Part shown: positions 23,190 through 31,822 of the stretch, one piece after another
Layout: each line of letters begins with the position of its first letter
Numbering within the stretch: the stretch's first letter is position 1
The notes under the pieces: model-generated
Databases searched by the model: none
Told to the model about the DNA's origin: nothing
The model's input: the letters and a program-made list of their open reading frames with translations, nothing else
Position numbers and translations under genes: made by a program
Assembly: GCA_002011115.2 (NCBI GenBank)
Contig: MTME02000093.1
Location: forward strand, 1 to 40,423
Direction: 5' to 3'
Length of the DNA stretch: 40,423 nucleotides
Source: Candidatus Pyrohabitans sp. JdFR-17
GTDB taxonomy: Archaea > Hydrothermarchaeota > Hydrothermarchaeia > Hydrothermarchaeales > BMS3B

Positions 23190-23917
23190 CACACCAGCAC
23201 CAGCATTGCGACAAGGCGGCTCAACTCATTCACCGCCCCGAATACATCTCCAGAAATTCCACCGAAAAGTCTCTGAGAGATGTTGACTATGAGCAGCGTT
23301 GTCACCACGACAGAGAGAAGCACCACCACCGCACTCTCCCACGCGAGGACTAAAAAGGGGAGATAGGTAAGGAGGGTAAGCATCATTATCCTGTGGTTGC
23401 CCTGAAGCACACGTACAAAACCAGAGCCCATCCCAGTGTGACTGCTCTGGTTTGCCGAGTAGCCAGCTAATACCATTGCAAACTTCGCCGAAGCTTCACC
23501 CACCACCAGGCTTGGAAGTATCCCTTTCGCCTCATACAGCGCCAGGTAGGTTAAAAGCAAAACAAAAAAGCCTGCAGCGAATGCGGCAACGCCGTGATTA
23601 ATGTCGTGCATCGCCTTTAGTCGCGCCTCTCTGCTCCCACGCACCATTGCGGCGTCAGCAAAGTCGAGTAACCCGTCGAGGTGATGAAAACCCGTCAGGA
23701 GCAGCAGAACAAGGAGCGCGATGCCCGCGGTGATGCTACGGGGTAAAAAGTAGAAGGATGCAAAGGCAGCAGCGCTTGCGGCAAGGGCAATAATCGCGCC
23801 CACTACAGGAAATAGCCACGCAGCTTTAGCCACGTCCTCGTAGCTCTTAAAGCTCATACCAACCGGAAGGATGGTGAGAAAGCCCAAGCACTTCCTGAGC
23901 TCGCTGAAAGGATTCAT
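23189..23917 (-). CDS. cobS: Cobalamin 5'-phosphate synthase (CobS)
   Basis: A 242-residue membrane enzyme with about six helices. It joins the activated cobinamide to alpha-ribazole phosphate. Recognised from FLTILPVGM, the Asp-rich TGFHHLDGLLDFADAAMVRGSREARLKAMHD motif (D-x2-D style metal site), and YSANQSSHTGMGSGF. It heads a small set with cobY, the Trm112-like gene and tRNA-Arg. Confidence 0.95.
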   Translation of the reverse strand: MNPFSELRKCLGFLTILPVGMSFKSYEDVAKAAWLFPVVGAIIALAASAAAFASFYFLPRSITAGIALLVLLLLTGFHHLDGLLDFADAAMVRGSREARLKAMHDINHGVAAFAAGFFVLLLTYLALYEAKGILPSLVVGEASAKFAMVLAGYSANQSSHTGMGSGFVRVLQGNHRIMMLTLLTYLPFLVLAWESAVVVLLSVVVTTLLIVNISQRLFGGISGDVFGAVNELSRLVAMLVLV

Positions 23918-23938
23918 GAAAAGTAATTTGCGATGGTG

Positions 23939-23946
23939 TATTTAAG
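23939..23946 (-). promoter_or_regulatory. TATA box for leaderless cobS transcription
   Basis: CTTAAATA on the minus strand is centred 25 bases before the cobS ATG and overlaps the stop codon of the upstream kinase gene. No SD is present before the ATG. The geometry predicts a transcript starting at or next to the start codon. Confidence 0.45.
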
Positions 23947-25027
23947 CGTGTCCTTTTGGAAGCTTCACGAAGAACACGCTCCCCCGTGGCGAGTTGTCCT
24001 CCACCCAGACCTCGCCATCGTGAAGATCTACGATACGCTTCACAATCGCAAGACCTATGCCGGTGCCCTTTACCCCTGCCTTATCGAAGCGGCTAAACCT
24101 GTGGAATATGCTCTGCTTGTACTCGTCGGGTATTCCCTCACCTAGGTCTGCTATGCTTGTAAAGGAATAATCTCCCTCGTCCCACACTCTTATGGTTATC
24201 GGCGTGTCCTCAGGAGAATACTTAAGAGCGTTAGAAAGCAGATTTGAGAAAACCTCCTTAACAATCTCATTGCCCATAATGCGTCCCTCTGAGTCTCTGA
24301 TAAACCTAACGTCTCTGTTTGTGAGGAGGGATGAATACTCACTTAGCACCTTCTCCCATAGCTCCGCCAGCCTTATTTCGCTCTTCTCCAGAGTTTTTAT
24401 GTTCTCCAGCTTAGACAGCTCTTTAACGTCCTCTATCAGACAGATTATTTTGTTGAGATTCCTTTTAACTATCTCAATATACTCGAGAGTTTCTTCATCA
24501 TCACACGAGGTTTCAATAAGCTCCACGAAACTCATTGCCAGCCCGGCTGGATTCATAAGGTCGTGATGAAGGATGTCTATCAGCAGATCCTTAAACTTGT
24601 TGCTCTTCTCAAGCTCCAAATTCGCTCTGCGTATTTCCTCCTCCAGTCTGCGCTTCTCCTCCTCAAGTCGGTGCTTTTCAAGTGCATCCTCGATCACCTT
24701 TCTTATTTTTGTAAAGCTGCTCACCGACTTTACAATGTAGTCTGCCGCGCCCAGCTTCATAGCCCGCGTTGCCGTCTCTTCATCTCCCTGCCCTGTAACC
24801 ATAATCACAGGCAAGCGATAGCGTTTTATTATCTCATTCAGCACCTCCAGCCCATCTTCTCCGCGCAGGTTATAATCCAGAAGCACTATGTCAAAGTTCT
24901 TGGTCTCAAGCAGCTCTTTAGCTTCACCCCAGCTTTTAGCTCCTACCACCTCCCCATACCCTTTCAGCGACATTTTAACGAGGAGTATATCGTCCTCGTT
25001 ATCCTCAATATACAGAACCCCGATCAT
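23942..25027 (-). CDS. Hybrid response regulator-histidine kinase
   Basis: A 361-residue soluble signalling protein. Residues 1-118 form a receiver domain (VLYIEDNEDDILLV, phospho-acceptor D51 in VLLDYNL, Lys in YIVKS). A coiled coil (about 118-145, EEEKRRLEEEIRR) links it to a HisKA-like dimer domain with H154/H155 in DILHHDLMNP and HATPase_c with LLSNALKYS, DLGEGIP and GTGIGLAIVKRI. There are no membrane helices or output domain. It follows directly after the small receiver protein and the haem kinase, so phosphate probably flows kinase to receiver to this protein. Its final target is unknown. Confidence 0.9.
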   Translation of the reverse strand: MIGVLYIEDNEDDILLVKMSLKGYGEVVGAKSWGEAKELLETKNFDIVLLDYNLRGEDGLEVLNEIIKRYRLPVIMVTGQGDEETATRAMKLGAADYIVKSVSSFTKIRKVIEDALEKHRLEEEKRRLEEEIRRANLELEKSNKFKDLLIDILHHDLMNPAGLAMSFVELIETSCDDEETLEYIEIVKRNLNKIICLIEDVKELSKLENIKTLEKSEIRLAELWEKVLSEYSSLLTNRDVRFIRDSEGRIMGNEIVKEVFSNLLSNALKYSPEDTPITIRVWDEGDYSFTSIADLGEGIPDEYKQSIFHRFSRFDKAGVKGTGIGLAIVKRIVDLHDGEVWVEDNSPRGSVFFVKLPKGHA

Positions 25028-25468
25028 TTACCCCACAACCGGTGGCTGGTTTGTAACTATCCAGTACAGCTGAATATTCTTTATTGTCTCTATAAAGTCT
25101 TTAAAGCTTATAGGTTTTACGATGTAACTATTTGCCCCGAGGTCATAGCAGGTTTTTATATCTCTGTCGTTTTTGGATGTGGTGAGCATCACCACGGGAA
25201 TTCTCTTTAATATTTCTCTTGACTTAATATATTTAAGCACCTCTATGCCGTCTACCTTCGGAAGCTTCAGATCAAGGAGAATTAAGCCTGGGTGCGGAGC
25301 ATCCCGTTTCTCCACCTGCTTCAAGAACTCCAGCGCCTCTGCGCCGTCTCTTGCGATATGTACATTGTTTCCCAGGTTGTTCTTTTTGAAAGCCCTCATT
25401 GTGAGTTCAATGTCGTCCTGGTTGTCCTCAACAAGTAGTATGTCTATAGCTCTCACCATGTTCATCAT
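25028..25468 (-). CDS. Single-domain response regulator (Rcp1-like)
   Basis: A 146-residue receiver domain with no output domain. Acidic pocket is ILLVEDNQDDIEL, phospho-acceptor D66 is in LILLDLKLP, and the switch Lys is in SYIVKPIS. The form with NQDD and the longer C-terminal part match Rcp1 regulators that partner phytochrome-like and haem kinases. The ATG overlaps the kinase stop as ATGA and uses GGAGGTGA inside the end of the kinase gene, so translation is coupled. Confidence 0.92.
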   Translation of the reverse strand: MMNMVRAIDILLVEDNQDDIELTMRAFKKNNLGNNVHIARDGAEALEFLKQVEKRDAPHPGLILLDLKLPKVDGIEVLKYIKSREILKRIPVVMLTTSKNDRDIKTCYDLGANSYIVKPISFKDFIETIKNIQLYWIVTNQPPVVG

Positions 25469-26901
25469 CTCTTCACCTCCTTGGGGAGGGTGAAATAGAA
25501 GGTGGAGCCCTCGCCCGGCTTTGACTCTGCCCATATCTTGCCCCCATAGGTCTCAACTATCTTCTTGACCATCGCCAGCCCCACCCCAGTGCCCCTGTAT
25601 TCGTCCTCGCGATGCAGCCGCTGAAATATTTCAAATATCTTATCGTGGTAGCGCATATCAAAACCTATACCGTTGTCTCTGACGTAGAAGAGATAGTGGT
25701 CGCCCTCGTCGCGGTATCCTATCTCTATCTCCGGCACTTCTTTGTCGTTGTACTTCAGGGCGTTTGAGATGAGATTTGTGAAAATCTGGTAAATTCGCTG
25801 CTTCTCAGCGTTCTTTATAACAGGAAGGTTTTCAGGTATTTTTATTTTTGCATTCTTCTTGTTTATTTCGTATATGTTATCTTCCAGAGCGAGAGCCACC
25901 ATCTCAGCAACGTTCACATCTCCCCTCGACAGGTTTATCCTTCCAATCCTGGAGTACTCAAGAAGCTCATCTATTAGCACACCCATCTTCTGCGCGCTGG
26001 CAATTACTCTATCCAGGTAATGCTTACCGTCGCCTTCGAGTTTGTCTCCGTAATCCTCCAGCAAAGCGGTGGAAAAGCCTTCGATGCTGCGCAGCGGTGC
26101 CTTCAGGTCATGGCTGATGGAGTACACAAAGCTCTCTATCGCCTCATTTTTGCGCTTGAAACTCTCGCTTAAAGATTTTCTGAGGTTGTTAAAAGCATTT
26201 GCGAGCATGCCTATTTCGTCTTGAGACCTTACTGGTATGTCCTTGACCTCTTCACCCTTCTGTATCTCCTTTGCGCTTCCTTCCACCTCTTTTATCAGTT
26301 CTTTTAGTGGTTTGGAGACAATTTTTCTGCTGAGGTAGTAGAGCACTGCTATTATTGAGATGGTGAGAAGCTGAACAGTGGCAAGTATGTAGATTAGGTT
26401 CTTCCTTGTCGCGGCAGCGATGTCCTCGTAGGGTGCGACGACGCTTATACTTCCCCTGAGGTCCCCCACGGCATAGCCAGGGTGGCAGGAGATGCACTGC
26501 TCTTTTGTGCGGAGTGCTCTCATATACCTGAAATAGCGTTTGCCATCACCGTCGGTAACAACCGCGTAGGACTCCGTTGCGTTTCCTCGCTGAAACATCT
26601 GCATGACGCGTTTTTCAAAATCATCGGGGGCGTTTTTCTGATTTACAGGATCAAGGGAGGTCTGCTTTAGCTTGTATCCTGTGACCTCGGTGAACTCTGC
26701 GGCAACGCGGGAGATCAGCTTGTGATCCTCAATCTGAATCAAAAGCTCTGATATTGTTCGAGAGCGCTCCAGAATCTGCTCGTCTAGACTGCGCTTCTGA
26801 TATGTGTAAATTATTATGTTGCTAGCGGAGGAGATCCCAAATATCACTACAGTTATTGCAAGAATCAGCTTTGTCCCTATGCTGAGATCTCTAAGGCTCA
26901 A
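25465..26901 (-). CDS. Sensor histidine kinase with extracytoplasmic c-type haem domain
   Basis: A 478-residue kinase. Helix 1 is at about residues 11-33, followed by a DUF3365/Tll0287-like sensor with haem c motif CISCH (C136-H140) and helix 2 near 168-190. HAMP follows, then HisKA with H264 in SISHDLKAPL and HATPase_c with NLISNALKYND, DNGIGFD and GTGVGLAMVKKI. The sensor resembles that of the kinase at 7363-9501 (both have NAPD(E/D)FE before the haem site), but the GAF domain is absent. The likely start is TTG at 26901 with GGTGG six bases upstream. It is the first gene of a three-gene signalling operon. Confidence 0.9.
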   Translation of the reverse strand: MSLRDLSIGTKLILAITVVIFGISSASNIIIYTYQKRSLDEQILERSRTISELLIQIEDHKLISRVAAEFTEVTGYKLKQTSLDPVNQKNAPDDFEKRVMQMFQRGNATESYAVVTDGDGKRYFRYMRALRTKEQCISCHPGYAVGDLRGSISVVAPYEDIAAATRKNLIYILATVQLLTISIIAVLYYLSRKIVSKPLKELIKEVEGSAKEIQKGEEVKDIPVRSQDEIGMLANAFNNLRKSLSESFKRKNEAIESFVYSISHDLKAPLRSIEGFSTALLEDYGDKLEGDGKHYLDRVIASAQKMGVLIDELLEYSRIGRINLSRGDVNVAEMVALALEDNIYEINKKNAKIKIPENLPVIKNAEKQRIYQIFTNLISNALKYNDKEVPEIEIGYRDEGDHYLFYVRDNGIGFDMRYHDKIFEIFQRLHREDEYRGTGVGLAMVKKIVETYGGKIWAESKPGEGSTFYFTLPKEVKR

Positions 26902-26944
26902 TGAGGCGCCACCATTATGTGTAATTATTTCTAACGAATTTTAT

Positions 26945-26960
26945 ATTTATTGAAATAAAT
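26945..26960. promoter_or_regulatory. Palindrome in the promoter of the haem-kinase operon
   Basis: ATTTATT and AATAAAT are separated by GA, giving perfect 7-bp arms, about 45-60 bases before the kinase start codon and beside a TATA-like AAATATAAAA. It could be an operator or part of the terminator of neighbouring transcription. The AT-only composition lowers its weight. Confidence 0.3.
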
Positions 26961-27416
26961 TTAAATACGACCTTGCGTAGAATACATCAGTGTTGAAGCT
27001 CCGGCGATTAAGCCTGCGATGGCATCGTCCACGAAGGGGCCAAGAGAGGAGAGTAAACCCGGCTTTGCCTTGTCGAAGCGCACATACTCGAATCTCGCTC
27101 TGGTACCTGCGATGTACTCTGCGATTGCCATGCCTATAATCTCGTCCGCCACGATGAACACTGCATCATCACGATACGCCTCGCGAGAAATTCCATAAAG
27201 CTCTCCCCTCGCGGCTTTCTCTTCCAGGGCGAAGGCAGCTTCGAGAAGGGCGCACACGTTGGCATCCTCAAGTATAGAGTCGAAAAGCCTGCTCAGCACG
27301 CGCTCCGCCTGCGCCCTGCTCTCAACCCCAGGATGGGGAACAAACAGCTCTAGGCAGGCTGAAATAAGCTTCTGCTTGGTTATGCCTCTCTCCTCCAGCA
27401 TGCAAAGATAGCTCAT
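26961..27416 (-). CDS. cobZ: CobZ-type alpha-ribazole-phosphate phosphatase (PgpA fold)
   Basis: A 151-residue protein of the PgpA-related family. The key segment is FIVADEIIGMAIAEYIAG, followed by GLLSSLGPFVDDAIAGLIAG, the DE and DD metal residues of the family. The archaeal version CobZ removes phosphate from alpha-ribazole phosphate or the cobamide in B12 synthesis. Location between cobalamin genes supports CobZ over phosphatidylglycerophosphatase, which would normally have membrane helices. The ATG at 27416 overlaps the upstream gene and has GGGAGGATG before it; the longer frame to 27461 is less likely. Confidence 0.7.
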   Translation of the reverse strand: MSYLCMLEERGITKQKLISACLELFVPHPGVESRAQAERVLSRLFDSILEDANVCALLEAAFALEEKAARGELYGISREAYRDDAVFIVADEIIGMAIAEYIAGTRARFEYVRFDKAKPGLLSSLGPFVDDAIAGLIAGASTLMYSTQGRI

Positions 27417-27418
27417 GC

Positions 27419-28030
27419 CTACATCCTCCCCACCGGGCACACGTCTGTGCAGAGAGTACACTTCTTTATCAGCAGACCCGACTCCTTTTCCAGCTTGCGA
27501 TTGTAGCTCTCGCAGGCTTGAATATTAAAGCTTCCGTTCAGTGCTCCCGAAGGACACGCTTCGCAGCATATGCTGCACCCTCTGCACAGGTTGGTGATTC
27601 TCCTTGGCTTCACCTCCAGCTCTGCATCTGTAACAACGGCGCCGAACCTCACCCTTGGTCCAAACTCAGGCGTTATAATTAGGTGGTTTTTGCCCTCCAT
27701 GCCTATTCCAGAGGCAAGTACAAGGGGGCGCAGGTCTGCGCTTCTGTTGCTCGCCCCTATAGCACTTGCGCGGTAGCCCCTAGCCTCGAGGAATTCCTCT
27801 ATGCTCAGCGCAATTGCGTCCATTATCACATCTATGAACTGCCTGGGCTCCTCCCACGTTGGATAGCGCACCCCCGTAGCAAGAAGCGGGTGGCGGATCG
27901 ACAAGCCAAGCACAACGGCACTTTTCGCCCAGGGTATGCGAAGGTAGCTGAGCGCCTGCTGTGAGCGGGTGAAACCAACGAGCTCAGCGCCTTTTTTCTT
28001 CGCGAACCTCTCAATCTCCTTTACGAGCAA
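27419..28030 (-). CDS. QueG-like iron-sulfur protein
   Basis: A 203-residue protein related to epoxyqueuosine reductase and reductive dehalogenase electron modules. The N-terminal half binds cofactor in relatives (KSAVVLGLSIRHP, FGPRVRFGAVVTDAEL). Two 4Fe-4S clusters follow: CRGCSICCEACPSGA and CTLCTDVCPVG. It is shorter than bacterial QueG (about 380 residues), lacking the HEAT-repeat end. QueG itself uses cobalamin, and this gene sits within cobalamin genes, so a role in corrinoid reduction or activation is possible but unproven. TTG start at 28030 has GGTGATGTGA upstream. Confidence 0.65.
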   Translation of the reverse strand: MLVKEIERFAKKKGAELVGFTRSQQALSYLRIPWAKSAVVLGLSIRHPLLATGVRYPTWEEPRQFIDVIMDAIALSIEEFLEARGYRASAIGASNRSADLRPLVLASGIGMEGKNHLIITPEFGPRVRFGAVVTDAELEVKPRRITNLCRGCSICCEACPSGALNGSFNIQACESYNRKLEKESGLLIKKCTLCTDVCPVGRM

Positions 28031-28042
28031 TCACATCACCGC

Positions 28043-28963
28043 CTAGATATAAAGCAGCGCCAGCAGCATGCTTGCAGAATATAGGAGCAGCGCCACGTCA
28101 ACAATCTTAAGCGCCCGCTTTATATCGCCAGCGGAGGGCAGGCTTTCAAAGCTTCCCATGGTGTAGTGCTCTGGTTTTATAAAGCGAACCTGAAGCGCGC
28201 CAGCAACTATGCTCATGGGGATGCCTGAATTGGGGCTGGCTGGCTTTCCTCTATCTCTGCGCAGAGTTGCAATGGCACCTTTTAAGCTTGCTCGGTTTAA
28301 AAGGGTGGAGAGGAGAAGAAAGGGCGCGAGGAGCCTCGCCACAGGGAAGTTTAGAATGTCATCCAGCTTTGCGGATGGTGTTCCAAAAGCACCATACTTG
28401 GGATAACCCACCATGGCGTCGAGGGTGTTTACCACGCGGTATGCAACAGCAATAGCTACGCCCAGCTCGAGGCTGTGGAAGGAGAAGAGGGTGAAATATA
28501 ACAATGGCGCAGCGACGGCATCTACGCTATTCTCTGCAATACTCTCTACGCAGGCGGAGCTTATCTCCACTTTGCCAAGCTTACTCGGATCCCTGCTCAC
28601 TATGTACGGGAGTAGCCTTCTAGCCTCAGCAATGTCTCCGTTTTCAAGGGCCAACTTCACTCGCAGAGTATAGTCCGCTAGCCCACGCCAGCTGAAGCTG
28701 AGCTTTAGCAAGGTCGCTGCCAGGATAATTTTTATTCCTGTCCAGGGTATTAGGGCAATTAGCAGGTACGCTGGCAGAGAGAAAGCGAGGATTACCAGAA
28801 TGAGGAGGAGCACGCCCCCTGCAAAGCGCTTTGGCAAGCGTGACCTCAGCAGGGCTATAGCCTTGCCCATGTACACAGTGGGATGCACCCTGTCGGGGGG
28901 CTCGCCCAGGAGTCGGTCTATCAGCACAGCTAAAATTAAAGCTACAGCAGCCTCCGCTTGCAT
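28043..28963 (-). CDS. cbiB: Adenosylcobinamide-phosphate synthase (CbiB)
   Basis: A 306-residue membrane protein. It attaches aminopropanol phosphate to adenosylcobyric acid. Signature segments are DRLLGEPPDRVHPTVYMGKAI at the start, SACVESIAENSVDAVAAPLLYF in the middle, RVVNTLDAMVGY, and ASPNSGIPMSIVAGAL near the end. All are classical CbiB/CobD(Pseudomonas) motifs. It follows cbiP with three bases between them. Confidence 0.95.
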   Translation of the reverse strand: MQAEAAVALILAVLIDRLLGEPPDRVHPTVYMGKAIALLRSRLPKRFAGGVLLLILVILAFSLPAYLLIALIPWTGIKIILAATLLKLSFSWRGLADYTLRVKLALENGDIAEARRLLPYIVSRDPSKLGKVEISSACVESIAENSVDAVAAPLLYFTLFSFHSLELGVAIAVAYRVVNTLDAMVGYPKYGAFGTPSAKLDDILNFPVARLLAPFLLLSTLLNRASLKGAIATLRRDRGKPASPNSGIPMSIVAGALQVRFIKPEHYTMGSFESLPSAGDIKRALKIVDVALLLYSASMLLALLYI

Positions 28964-28966
28964 TGT

Positions 28967-30739
28967 TCAGCCTCTTCCAAAAACCAGGGATTCTAGGTAG
29001 CGCATGTCTAGGTTCTGCTCCACCACATCGGCGGCGCGCTCAATCGCTTTATCCCAGAGCTTTTCCACATCATCGCCTTCAGTTTCTGTAGTTTTTCCTT
29101 TAAACGATGAGATGTATTTGATAAATGCTCTCCTGAAACCAGGGGTATCGAAGATTCCATGAATGTAGGTGCCCATCACTCTCTTCTCTGCGTCGAAGGC
29201 ACCTTCGCTGCGGGAATTGAACCTCAGCATTGGTTCATGAGCATGACTCGACTCGCCCATGTGAATCTCGTATCCCCTTACTTCCACCTCGCTTCCTGTC
29301 AGCGACTCCCTTGCTGTGCCCTCAATTCGCGTTGTTCGCTTTTGCATGCCCTTAAAGCGGGTCTCCATGTTCAACAGCCCCAGTGCCGCGTATTCACCTG
29401 CCTCAAAGTTCTCCACACCTGCCTCGTCCACTACCTTCTCTCCAAGCATCTGGTACCCGCCGCAGATGCCGAGTATTGGCACGCGCCCGTGGAGCTTGCG
29501 GAGAACTTCGGCGAAGCCGCGCCTCTTAAGCCACTCTAGGTCAGCAACGGTGTTTTTTGTTCCCGGGATTATGACAGCGTCACAGTCACGCAGCTCTTGC
29601 GGTGAGGTTACGAAACGCACCACAACACCTGGTTCATAGCGAAGGGCGTCAAAGTCTGTGAAGTTTGATATGCGTGGGAGGCGAATTACACATAGCTGCA
29701 TAGCCCCCACGCCACGGTTGAGCTTCTCTAGGGCTACGGAGTCCTCCTCAGGCAAGGAGAGGTCTTCTATGTAGGGAAGCACCCCGAGCACGGGGACGCC
29801 GGTAAGCTCCTCTATCTGTTTTAGTCCGGGCTTGAGAATCTCAGGGTCGCCTCTGAACTTGTTTATAACCACACCCTTAACACGGCTTCGCCAGTGCTCT
29901 GGCAGAAGCATGAGGGTGCCATATACGCTGGCAAATACCCCACCTTTGTCTATATCTGCTATGAGTATCACAGGCGCATCCGCAAGCTCAGCGACGCGCA
30001 TGTTCGCAATGTCTTGATGGTAGAGGTTTATTTCAGCCGGACTGCCTGCGCCTTCGATTATTATTATCTCATACCTGTTTTTAAGCCTGTTAAGTGCCTC
30101 CTTCACAGCTTTGATGCCTTCGCCAAGGGCAAACTCGCTGTAGTAGCTCATCGCCTCCAGATTTTTGTAGGGCTTTCCGAATAACACCACCTGCGCCCTG
30201 CTGTCGCCCATGGGCTTTACAAGGATGGGATTCATTTCCACCTCCGGCTCAATGCGAGCGGCGAATGCCTGCAAAGCCTGAGCGCGGGCGACCTCCTCGC
30301 CGTTGGGGGTTACATAGGAGTTAAGCGAGGTGTTCTGCGCCTTGAACGGCGCAACGCGATAGCCTTGTCTTGCGAAAACCCTGCACAGCGCCATTACCAG
30401 AAAGCTCTTCCCGGCAAACGAAGAAGTGCCCTGTACCATGAGTGTCCTTGCCTCTCTCGGTTGCATGGCGCGAAGTCTTGCCTGCTGTAGCGCTTTTTTG
30501 TCATCTCCCAGCTTCTCCAGCTCTTCGCTCACCCTTGCGGCAGCGTCGCTGCGATGAATCCAGTAGCAGTACTTGCAGCTCCACACCCTGCGATTGCTAC
30601 GTCTGCTTATCACCCACCTCCCGCCAGTGGAGGTGTCTTCGCAGGGATAGAAGGGACAGTAGCAGAAGGTGCAGTCCTGCCCCTCGAAGTGGCAGGGGTA
30701 GTACTCGCATGAGGTGTTGCTCCCTTTTAATTTAGCCAT
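28967..30739 (-). CDS. cbiP: Cobyric acid synthase with N-terminal Cys-rich domain
   Basis: A 590-residue glutamine amidotransferase that amidates adenosylcobyrinate. Residues 1-65 are an extra Cys-rich metal-binding domain: C11, C16, C23, C26, C28, C33, C55 and C58, in segments like CTFCYCPFYPCED and CKYCYW. This looks like the archaeal cysteine-rich small domain (PF04071 type), normally a separate protein. After a helical linker, the CobQ synthetase domain starts with the P-loop variant GTSSFAGKSFLVMALCR (near 104). The type 1 amidotransferase half has its catalytic Cys in GICGGYQMLG and a C-terminal His in TYIHGIFD. The start overlaps cobD by eight bases. Confidence 0.93.
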   Translation of the reverse strand: MAKLKGSNTSCEYYPCHFEGQDCTFCYCPFYPCEDTSTGGRWVISRRSNRRVWSCKYCYWIHRSDAAARVSEELEKLGDDKKALQQARLRAMQPREARTLMVQGTSSFAGKSFLVMALCRVFARQGYRVAPFKAQNTSLNSYVTPNGEEVARAQALQAFAARIEPEVEMNPILVKPMGDSRAQVVLFGKPYKNLEAMSYYSEFALGEGIKAVKEALNRLKNRYEIIIIEGAGSPAEINLYHQDIANMRVAELADAPVILIADIDKGGVFASVYGTLMLLPEHWRSRVKGVVINKFRGDPEILKPGLKQIEELTGVPVLGVLPYIEDLSLPEEDSVALEKLNRGVGAMQLCVIRLPRISNFTDFDALRYEPGVVVRFVTSPQELRDCDAVIIPGTKNTVADLEWLKRRGFAEVLRKLHGRVPILGICGGYQMLGEKVVDEAGVENFEAGEYAALGLLNMETRFKGMQKRTTRIEGTARESLTGSEVEVRGYEIHMGESSHAHEPMLRFNSRSEGAFDAEKRVMGTYIHGIFDTPGFRRAFIKYISSFKGKTTETEGDDVEKLWDKAIERAADVVEQNLDMRYLESLVFGRG

Positions 30740-31814
30740 TCAGCAGCTCCTCCATCGCCAAAAGTAAGCGCAGGTTTTCCTCTCGCCTTCTTATACAAAT
30801 CCGAATGTGCTCATCACCGAGATGGCGAAAGCTGGAACAGTCGCGGATGAGGAACCCTCTTTCAGCGAGCTTAGCTTTCATCTCCTGTGAGCTCATGCCT
30901 GTCTTTTTGATGTTTATTAGGAAAAAGTTTGCCTCACTGGGATAGACCTTCAGCGCTGGCAGGCGGCTGAGCTCTGAGAAGAAACGCTCCTTCTCCCTTG
31001 CTAGGTACCCTCTGCTCTTCTTAACAAACTCCTCATCTTCCAGCGCTGCGAGCGCTGCACGCAAAGCTAGGGTGTTCACATTCCACGGTGGTAGAGCCAG
31101 GCTTAGGTACCGCGCTACCTCTTGCGAGGCTATGGCGTAGCCAAACCTCAGCCCGGGGATAGAGTAGAATTTTGTCATGGAGCGGAGAACAATCAGGTTT
31201 GGAAAGGTTTCCACGAGCTGCGAGGCGCTCTCAAGCTCTGAGAACTCCACATACGCCTCATCTACGAGAAGCACGCAGCCCTCTTTTCCCGCCTCTTCAG
31301 CCAGCACCTCTATCTCCTTAAGTGGAGTCGAGCCCCCTGTGGGGTTATTGGGATTGCACAGGAAAACTGCCTTTACCCCATTCAAACTCTTCGGTATACC
31401 GTCATCACCCACTGGTGGGATTAGCACCTCCCGCATGCGTGCGCCGTACAGCATGGAGAAGTACTCGTATTCAGAGAAGGTAGGCTGTGGAATTATCGCA
31501 GTATCGCCACTGGTCAAAAACACCTCACAGAATGCTTTTATTAGCTCTGAGGAACCATTCCCGAGGACCACGCAGCCTGGTTTTACCTCATGCTTTTCCG
31601 CCAGCGCAGAGCGAAGCTCCTCACCTGAAGGGGGATAACTTGTAATCTCGGCTGTCGCCCTGTCAATTGCCTTGAGCACTTTCTCACTCGGTCCCAGCGG
31701 ATTTACATTTGCGCTGAAGTCTACAACCTGGGAATACCTCCACACATCACCTCCATGCTTAGGTCGTGCAATTTCCTTGAGATTTTTGTTAACTACCAGT
31801 TTTTCAACACTCAT
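30732..31814 (-). CDS. cobD: Threonine-phosphate decarboxylase (CobD)
   Basis: A 360-residue PLP aminotransferase-fold enzyme making aminopropanol phosphate for B12. The opening HGGDVWRYSQVVDFSANVNPLGPS is typical of CobD. Substrate and PLP motifs include NPNNPTGG, LLVDEAYVEFSE and the Schiff-base Lys region RSMTKFYSIPGLRFGY, with Arg at the end (HIRICIRRREEN). HisC is the close alternative; the HGG-SANxNPLG start and the neighbouring cbiP and cbiB favour CobD. SD GGAGG precedes the ATG. Confidence 0.9.
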   Translation of the reverse strand: MSVEKLVVNKNLKEIARPKHGGDVWRYSQVVDFSANVNPLGPSEKVLKAIDRATAEITSYPPSGEELRSALAEKHEVKPGCVVLGNGSSELIKAFCEVFLTSGDTAIIPQPTFSEYEYFSMLYGARMREVLIPPVGDDGIPKSLNGVKAVFLCNPNNPTGGSTPLKEIEVLAEEAGKEGCVLLVDEAYVEFSELESASQLVETFPNLIVLRSMTKFYSIPGLRFGYAIASQEVARYLSLALPPWNVNTLALRAALAALEDEEFVKKSRGYLAREKERFFSELSRLPALKVYPSEANFFLINIKKTGMSSQEMKAKLAERGFLIRDCSSFRHLGDEHIRICIRRREENLRLLLAMEELLNG

Positions 31815-31822
31815 AAAAAAGC

